The position numbers were made by a program, and so were the translations under genes. From NCBI GenBank assembly GCA_022453515.1, contig JAJNNY010000007.1, positions 186,001 through 250,000 on the forward strand: a DNA stretch of 64,000 bases. Reading direction: 5' to 3'. Shown here one piece after another: positions 57,379 to 64,000 of this stretch (its first letter is position 1; every line of letters starts with the position of its first letter). The notes under the pieces are model-generated. The model did no database searches. It saw nothing but the letters and a program-made list of their open reading frames with translations, and was not told the DNA's origin. This DNA is from Astrocystis sublimbata (taxonomy: Eukaryota > Ascomycota > Sordariomycetes > Xylariales > Xylariaceae).

Positions 57379-58244
57379 TGGGGTTTAGTCTTGTGCCAGT
57401 CTCGCCAGTCTTTCGAAGTTGAGCCTCGAGTTGTTAGTTGTTGGATTCACCGAGTACCTCGCTACTCGGCTCGGCTACAGGGGTGTAAGTAAACTTTGGT
57501 CTGTAGGGCCCAGGAAGAAGAGGTTGTATTGGTGTTGGTTCTGGCTAGCTGATGCCATCCATCCATGGATTCCAGGTGCGCCAGGCGAGCCAGGGGGCCA
57601 GGCATGGAGGCATGTCTGTCAGGTCCCGTTCCCCTGTTGTTCGGTACTACAGTAGGATTGTTGGCCTTGGCCGCAGGTGCCTCAGCAGGCGAGGCGGGCT
57701 TACCTACTCGCCTTAGGTATACCTACATGTAGGTGAGTATCTTCTTCTCGTGATGTTTACTGTGTAGGTATTCATGGTGTGTTGTCGTCAATGCTAAGAA
57801 CCGACCACGTGCTGCACCATCATATTCCGAGTATTGCGACATTGGTAGTGGGAAGCGATGGACTGCTAATTTTGGACTAGTACGCCCATTGGCGGCATCT
57901 AGATAAGGCAATGTTACTCCGTGACACTGGAAAGAGGGCCCTTCCTCCTACACTTGTTTATTCCCGGAGCGCAGTCGGGGATGGAGTCACCTGGACCTTT
58001 TGGATGGAGGTTAAGGAGCGAGCTACTAGCCTGAAGTAGGAATCCAGTGCCGACCGTAGAAAAGCTTGTCTCCAGTACGATGTCGGCATACGCGACGATA
58101 TGGAGACTGTCTTCGTGGAAGAGATGCAAATACAGGCATACGGTGGCTACTGGTGGCACACCTAGGGTGACCGTGTAGGTATAAAGAGCTCACTTCGTCC
58201 CCTTGCCGTTCTGATTTATTCATTGAGGTAGGTGATCTAGCAAG
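57379..58244. other. Divergent intergenic region
   Basis: It holds the promoters of the F-box and hydroxy-acid oxidase genes. A perfect palindromic unit TACCTACATGTAGGTGAG-type motif lies near 57720. No gene is seen. Confidence 0.5.
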
Positions 58245-59958
58245 ATGGAACTCAAAATGCACGCACTCGGGATCATCGCAACGCTGGTGGCGTCCGCCCA
58301 CGCGGCACGTCCATTCCTCGAGGAGCCAGACACAGGCCTTGACCTCGTCGTCGGAGAGCTCGCCGTTAGTGTGTTGCCTAACCTCAACGACAGTATGCTA
58401 CCTACCTCCAGACTCATTTTCTTTCAGTGATAAGGGTGTCTGTGATCAGTGGAGTTGCTTAGTTTCACTCTTAGACGACCTCGATGAGTATGTAGGTATT
58501 CACTGACCCCAGCAAACTGCTTGTTATAGTGGTTTGTTTACACGACTTCGACTGGGCTGCCCGCAACTATCTGCCTGCTCTCAACTACACCTACTGTGTG
58601 TTTGCGACAATGCTCCCCATCTCCCGGCGTCTGTGTGCTGACCAATCCACGCCCAGATCGCCAGGCGGCCGGAGGTGAAGGCTCATACCGTAACAACATG
58701 GAGGTCTTCGCGAACTACCGCTTTATTCCAAGGCAGATGCAGGACGTCACTCCGCTGAACTCTACCTTGTCGTTCGTGTCCTAGGCTGCATGCCTATTTT
58801 GTGACTCCTATGGCGGCAGCTAACCTGGGCCTAGTACTTCTATTCTGGGCTACAACTTCAGCCTGCCGTTTTTCATCGCACCAGCTTCTCGTGGGGCTTA
58901 TGGCCACCCGAAGGCCGAGGCTGGGCTCGTCGAAGCAGCTGGTCGTGAGGGTATCCTATATGCTGTAAGTCTCTTGCCTGGCTTGTTATTGTCAGGCCAA
59001 ATTCAACTGACTGAACACACAGCGATCTCAATATGCCACGCTCTCCATCGAGGAGGTCCACGCGCTCAAAGCCCCTGGTCAGGTTCTTTTTCAGCAGGTA
59101 AGCAAATGGTGCTTAGTGCTCCCCTGCTGAACTCCAATAACATAGTCTTCCCTAAGTTCTACCGTGCACCGACTCTTGAAGAGGACCAGGCCAATCTCGA
59201 TGAGATTGCTAGGGTGGGCGCCCTGGGCATCATGTTGACTGTTGACACATACTCGTACGGGTCGAGAATCAGGGGCATTCGCTATGGCTTCGATGTCACG
59301 TACGTGCTGCAGTACTTCCCTCGTGGCCTTCTGCTAACTGCGGGGGGGCAGCGAGAATCGCGGTTATCGGAATGTAACTGTAAGGACGTGGCGAATTTCA
59401 ATTCCCAAGAGTTCTGCTGACGTTGAATGCTGGTCCAGTGGGACTACTACAAGACTCTCCGTAACATGACGAAACTCCCCATTGTTCTCAAGGGCATTAC
59501 AAACGTTCACGAGGCCAGGGATGCGGTTGCGAATGGCGTTCCGGCCATCTACCTTTCCAACCATGGGGGCCGCCAACTCGAGACGAGTCCCTCAGCTCTC
59601 GAGGTGGCTCACGAGATCTACCTGCAAGCCCCTGAGATCTTCAAGCAGGTCGAGGTGTACGCCGACGGCGGCATCCGTTATGGATCCGATATTCTCAAGC
59701 TCTTGGCTTTCGGCGTCCGCGCTGTTGGCCTTGGCCGGCCTTTCATGTTCGCCAACGTCTTCGGCGTCGACGGCGTGCAGCGCGCTATTCAGCTGCTGAA
59801 GAACGAGCTGTCCCGCGACGCTGCGAACTTGGGTCTTGCTGACCTAAAGGCGCTCAACACTTCTTGGGTATGACTCAGCCGCTCACCCCCTTTTATGAAT
59901 GCTAACTCCATGCTTGCAGATTCAAACGGTACAGAGTGCCTGGATAGGATTCCTGTAA
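58245..59958 (+). CDS. Secreted FMN-dependent 2-hydroxy-acid oxidase/dehydrogenase (9 exons)
   Basis: Proposed exons are 58245..58392, 58530..58595, 58657..58771, 58835..58964, 59023..59097, 59157..59299, 59352..59379, 59439..59867 and 59920..59958, all in phase (390 aa). A 28-nt exon (7) is needed to keep the frame. The N-terminus MELKMHALGIIATLVASAHA is a signal peptide. The TIM-barrel core has NYRFIPRQMQDVT, PFFIAPASRGAYGHP, SNHGGRQLE with the catalytic His and Arg, and YADGGIRYGSDILKLLAFG for FMN phosphate binding. The family oxidises L-lactate, glycolate or other 2-hydroxy acids. There is no cytochrome b5 domain, so it is oxidase-like, not flavocytochrome b2. Several exons are short, but nothing is broken. 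Extracellular placement is inferred from the signal peptide. Confidence 0.85.
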
Positions 59959-60733
59959 TCTGATGACTGGCTAGGGGTGGAAGGTGAAAAAGGGGGAAAG
60001 GTGGAAGCTGGAGGAGCTGTCTCGGCTGTGACATTGCAAGGCGAGAGCTGCATTAGCATTCCACTAAGCCTTACCAGCTCGCTGGGCAGTCAGCCCGCTA
60101 CAGGAGAAGCAGGCACTAACTCAATATACCTAGTAATCGCCTTGTTCCCGAGGTTAGCGGCATCCACTTACCAAAGGTACCTAGGTACTTGTACCATTGG
60201 ATTGGATTCAAATCCAACTAGCAGGGTTCTCTCAGTTCGTCTTTCGTTACCACAGCTGGAGTTGTGAGGCAGGCCCGAGGCACAGTGTAGAATAAGGGAC
60301 CCCTCACGGCTAAGGAAGGCCAGGTCACTAAATTCATCTATCTTGCTCGTACATCTTACTTTTGGGTGTGGTTAATCAATCTACTCTATTCCAGAGTATA
60401 GCATACCTCTAAGTAGGTACGTACCGAGGATGCTAGGCACGGTCCATACCTGCCTGCTTTCCAGATAGTGACTGCACATCTGGGCAGGTAATGTAGGTAG
60501 GCATAGGCAGATGCGCGAAGCGTGGCCCGGGATGGCCTCGCAATGACCTCAATCCTGGCCATATCGACATTACGTACCTAGGTAGTTGGCCCATGCAGCT
60601 GGAAATTTAATTCAAGCGTACGGAGCAACCTTATACCCTTGTAGGTTGTTGCGGTGCTTCGACACAGGTATTGATACAAGAAGTTCTCTCACCCAGGAAA
60701 CGTACCCTCTCCAAGCTTATCGACGCTCCCACG
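59959..60733. other. Intergenic region
   Basis: It contains three clusters of the dispersed motif (GGTACCTAGGTACTTG near 60177, AAGTAGGTACGTACC near 60412 and CGTACCTAGGTAGTT near 60574). No gene is seen, although the reading frame of the next gene is open upstream to about 60671. Confidence 0.5.
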
Positions 60734-61849
60734 ATGAAAACCAACGTCGTCAACATAAGCCCCCTCGAGGTCTGGGCGGACATCGAACAGACCTCGACAG
60801 CAAAAGCGCGTGGGGACTATTCCACCACAGCACGATTCAACACCTCATTCCACACTGAGCGAGAAGCGCCCCATCTCCCGAGCAGACCCTCCGAGAAACC
60901 ATACTCGTTCAAGAGATGGCTTCCTCTCATTCTCCGTTCGCGCGGGCTCGCCTCGTCCGACGCCCAGGTTGTCACGCTTTCGCGGGCCCAGACCCGATTA
61001 CTTCTCAAAACAGCCGATGCCACCATACCGTCCGGCTCAGCCGCCATCAATCGCCTCTACCGAGAGGACATCGATGAGAAGATCGTGCCCGCGTTCGACT
61101 CGTTAACCTTCCCCGCCGACGGCCTGTTCATGAGGCTGGACGCCTGCTCCGCCAAAGATGGCGTGCGGAAAAGGCCGTGGGTTCTTGCCCTGCACTCTGT
61201 CGAGGAGGCTCTGCTGCTGCTGTTGACATCCCAAAGAGCGAGCAATGCAATGTTTCATGTCCTTGATAGTGGCGACAAGGAAATGGACATATTCTTCCTC
61301 TCCTGGAATCATCGCATGCAGAGCGACAGGGAATATCGAGTGTTTTGCCCGCCCTTTCACAGTCCAGATTCGCTGCGCATTTCGGCAATCAGTCAGTACA
61401 GGTGGCACAGAGAGTGGTTCTTCAATCTCGCGCCCGTGGAGGAAAAGGAAGAAGCAGTTGAAAAGATAGCTAAGGGGGTGGCCGCGATTGCCAAGCAAAT
61501 CGCGGCAGAGGTAGATGGCGAGGAGGAGATGGACATGTTACTGATGCGGCAAGGGCTCACATTCGACGTGTTCTTCGATCACGAGTACGATCTTGTCCAG
61601 CTGGTCGAACTCAACACGTTCGGTGCCAGGTCAGCATGTGGGAGCTGCGTTTTTCACTGGATCAGGGACAGGAAAGTGCTAGAAGGTGGCGACGAACACG
61701 CTGATGTAGAATTCAGGCTCAGCTATGTGTGGCCAAGGTGGAAACCTTCCGATTCTTCTGCTGATGATGATGAAGACGAAGAATGCGACGACGAGGAGAT
61801 TGAACAGGTCATCGAGGGAATCGATGGAGTGGCGGTCGTGCCCGGATGA
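60734..61849 (+). CDS. Cdc123/D123-like protein
   Basis: A 371-residue single exon starts at ATG 60734. The frame is open 21 codons further upstream without an ATG, so an earlier exon is possible. Blocks resembling the D123 family appear in order: GLFMRLDACSAKDGVRKRPW, VEEALLLLLTSQRASNAM, DREYRVFCPP, ISAISQYRWHREWFFN, and FDVFFDHEYDLVQLVELNTFG. The tail is strongly acidic (DDDEDEECDDEE). Cdc123 is an ATP-grasp-fold factor that helps assemble eIF2. This copy looks more diverged than the orthodox housekeeping gene and may be a paralogue. The assignment is from motif memory only. Confidence 0.65.
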   Translation: MKTNVVNISPLEVWADIEQTSTAKARGDYSTTARFNTSFHTEREAPHLPSRPSEKPYSFKRWLPLILRSRGLASSDAQVVTLSRAQTRLLLKTADATIPSGSAAINRLYREDIDEKIVPAFDSLTFPADGLFMRLDACSAKDGVRKRPWVLALHSVEEALLLLLTSQRASNAMFHVLDSGDKEMDIFFLSWNHRMQSDREYRVFCPPFHSPDSLRISAISQYRWHREWFFNLAPVEEKEEAVEKIAKGVAAIAKQIAAEVDGEEEMDMLLMRQGLTFDVFFDHEYDLVQLVELNTFGARSACGSCVFHWIRDRKVLEGGDEHADVEFRLSYVWPRWKPSDSSADDDEDEECDDEEIEQVIEGIDGVAVVPG

Positions 61850-62316
61850 ACGAAGACAACTGCCATCTTGACGACGTTGTCTACCATAGATAAACCAATC
61901 GTTTCCAAACTAAACGTACTTTATTGTCTATTTTATGTATTCAGCGCGTCAGACGTGGTAAGTGCATGGTCAGGTAGGCAGTTGAGGCAGTTGAGGCAGT
62001 TTGCACATTGGTGGTGGTGTCGCCATTCTATTCTCGGTTTCACACTTTGGAAGTCCGTCCCGCTTACATCCCACTTTTCTCAACATTAGCGAATTTGGAG
62101 GCTGCCTGGTGACGGGTGATGTATCTGTTCCTTTTATTACCAACACTGCGTGCCAAGCTCTAGCGCCATGTACCTAGATAGCTGCCTAAAGTATGAATGA
62201 CGCAGCCAACCCTCCCTCTACTTCTACAAAGCTCATTGACATGTCCATAGATACATCAACCTTAGTGATCCCCCGAATCATCAGCGCGCCTCCCCCTTTA
62301 GCCTTTTCTTCCCAAC
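61850..62316. other. Intergenic region
   Basis: 467 bp of non-coding DNA with a GTTGAGGCAGTTGAGGCAG short tandem near 61981-62000 and GTACCTAGATAGCTGCC near 62169. No gene is seen. Confidence 0.5.
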
Positions 62317-63952
62317 ATGCTTCTTCTTGATCTGCCCTCGGAGCTTCTTGACCAGATCATTCGAGAATCGATACCCGAGGGGTTCGAAGGCATTATCTCC
62401 AGCTGCAGGACATTACATCAGTGCGGCAGGCGATATGTCCAACAGCATAGGACCCTCAAGGAGCGATACCGTCTAATGAGGATTGATGCACGTTTTGACA
62501 CTTCTTGGTTGGCAACTTTCGCGGATGAACCCATCATACCATGCTACGCGACCACAGTCGATTTGCACGGACGGGGTGTCGGCGTACGCCCCGAAGACGG
62601 TGACACTCGACATGGTTTCGAATACATGCGACAACGGGTGCGAACACTGATTGAACAGTCCCCATATCTCGCCATCGAGGGTGTTGATCTAGATTTCTGG
62701 AAGGACATGTTACTGTCCGACCTGGATGACGATGATATTTATTCCGATCATAATCTACCCCTCGGCATATTCTACCTCACCTTGTTCCCGAACGTCCAAC
62801 ATCTGATATTACCGTGGTCGGCGCCGGGAGGTATACCTTACGATGACCGTAGAAGGGCAACCGATCAATATGAACTGGTTTTGAATGCAATTGCGCGCGA
62901 AAGCCGATCCAAAAGTAATCGCAGAGCCCTCGGCAAGCTTAAGCGCTTAGATTACCTGCTGAACGCCGATTACAATATTCATCAACAGTTGCAGTTCCTT
63001 CTTCCACTGCTCACACTACCAGAACTGGAAGTCCTTTACGCGAGGAGTCTCACGGCGATTGACTTCCATCGAGAATTCAAATGGACACACGTTGAACAAC
63101 ATTCCAAATTAGAAACCATCGAGCTCGTACATTGCTGCAGTATGTAACCATTCGAGTCGTCCCCCCACCCCCCTCCTGAAGATTTTAAGCAAGAAAGCCC
63201 CTCCAACGAGCACCTCTGCCCCTGAGATACCAGCAAGCTCTCAAAGCGTGAGTGATTCTCACTTTTCATGGTACTCGCTGACTTTGGTAATTAAAGTGGA
63301 CGCTGTGGGAATATCAGAGTTGTTGGCTCACACCCCCAACTTAACAACTTTCAAGTATGGACACGCATCTAAACATCACGGCATGGAAGCCTACTGGGAC
63401 GCGGGTAAATTCGTTGCCGCCATTGAAAAGCAAGTTGGTAGCCAGCTACAGCATCTCGCTGTGACCGTTGAAGTGAACTCGATCAATGGCATTAACGCTG
63501 GGGTCACATCTATGCACGGATTCAGCAGGCTTCAGACCCTCGAAATGGACCTCCTAACCTTTTACGGGCCATCGATTGAATCCGGGGAGAAGGCAGGGAT
63601 ACTGGAAACACCTCCCAGGCCAGGCCATAGACGATGGACCGTCGACGCGATTCCGCCTCTCTCTGAGATATTGCCACCATGCCTAAGAACTTTCACCTTA
63701 TTTGCCCACTCCTGGAACAACTTGCAGATAGATGGCAAAGCCATACTGTTGCTGTATGACGGCTTCCGCTCTGCGCGCCCTTCATGCCTACCTCGCCTCG
63801 ATGCTTGCACTGTCCGACTTGCTGTCCAATCTAGGGGCCAATATATCCCTCGCTACGAGGAGATCTGCAAGCACCTCTCGTCTGAGAGAGTTGAGTGTAG
63901 TGTTCTGCTAGTTGATGATATTTCGGAAAGAGATGGCTGGGAAGTCTTATGA
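62317..63952 (+). CDS. F-box-like/LRR-type hypothetical protein (2 exons)
   Basis: Proposed exons are 62317..63139 and 63297..63952 (492 aa), joined across a 157-nt intron that starts GTATGT and has a GCTGAC branch site. It begins MLLLDLPSELLDQIIRESIP, an F-box-like start in which LPSELL is the core. Irregular leucine-rich segments follow (LILPWSA, LPELEVLYARSL, LETIELVHCC, LTTFKYGH, LQTLEMDL), suggesting a degenerate leucine-rich fold. These features are typical of fungal F-box proteins with poorly conserved substrate domains. The gene is complete and lies 47 bp from the window end. Which substrate it recruits is unknown. Confidence 0.7.
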
Positions 63953-64000
63953 TTCTGCAAGGATGACGAAAAAAAAAGATGTTCCTCAAGCTCTTTATAG

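Noticed and set aside
58245..59958. Hydroxy-acid oxidase as a pseudogene
   Set aside because: The apparent frame breaks near 59300-59440 disappear when two introns and a 28-nt exon are recognised; all nine exons join in frame.
53224..61849. Secondary metabolite gene cluster around the MFS and oxidase genes
   Set aside because: No PKS, NRPS, terpene synthase or pathway regulator is present; an exporter and an oxidase alone are not enough.

Overview
The window is nuclear DNA of a filamentous ascomycete (Pezizomycotina, most likely a Sordariomycete). The evidence is short 50-80 nt GT..AG introns with CTAAC/CTGAC branch sites, GC-rich third positions, and clear orthologues of fungal genes (SFH5, NPR2, a CYT-18 type mitochondrial TyrRS, SDH4, VPS53, DSK2, a low-Mr thioredoxin reductase). 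The species cannot be named from sequence alone. All exon boundaries given here were read by eye from splice sites and frame.

Layout. 1-8.4 kb is accessory: a MYND-finger protein, a divergent protein kinase in six exons, and a secreted GH92 alpha-mannosidase. 8.4-12.7 kb has no supportable gene. 12.7-20.8 kb has a large intronless DUF8004-like protein, a single-pass cell-surface protein with a Ser/Thr-rich ectodomain, and a low-complexity hypothetical protein. 22.1-24.7 kb holds the most unusual locus, a minus-strand gene cut into a run of 21-nt micro-exons, followed by a small Tyr/Ser/Asn/Gly-rich protein. 26-44.4 kb is a housekeeping block: thioredoxin reductase, a PQ-loop membrane protein, SFH5, NPR2, mitochondrial TyrRS, SDH4, VPS53 and DSK2. 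46.2-63.9 kb is accessory/metabolic again: quinone oxidoreductase, metallo-beta-lactamase fold hydrolase, amidase, 14-TM type MFS transporter, a large F-box protein, a secreted FMN-dependent 2-hydroxy-acid oxidase, a Cdc123/D123-like protein and a second F-box-like protein.

How genes relate. The mitochondrial TyrRS and SDH4 are divergently transcribed from a shared 0.9-kb promoter with four CCAAT boxes, a plausible co-regulated respiratory pair. SFH5 and NPR2 are also divergent. TrxR has an in-frame, acid-free, Arg-rich 5' extension that begins at a CTG codon and looks like a mitochondrial presequence. Intergenic DNA throughout carries a short palindromic motif related to TACCTAGGTAGGTA. No transposon with recognisable protein, no CRISPR, no rRNA and no convincing intact tRNA were seen.
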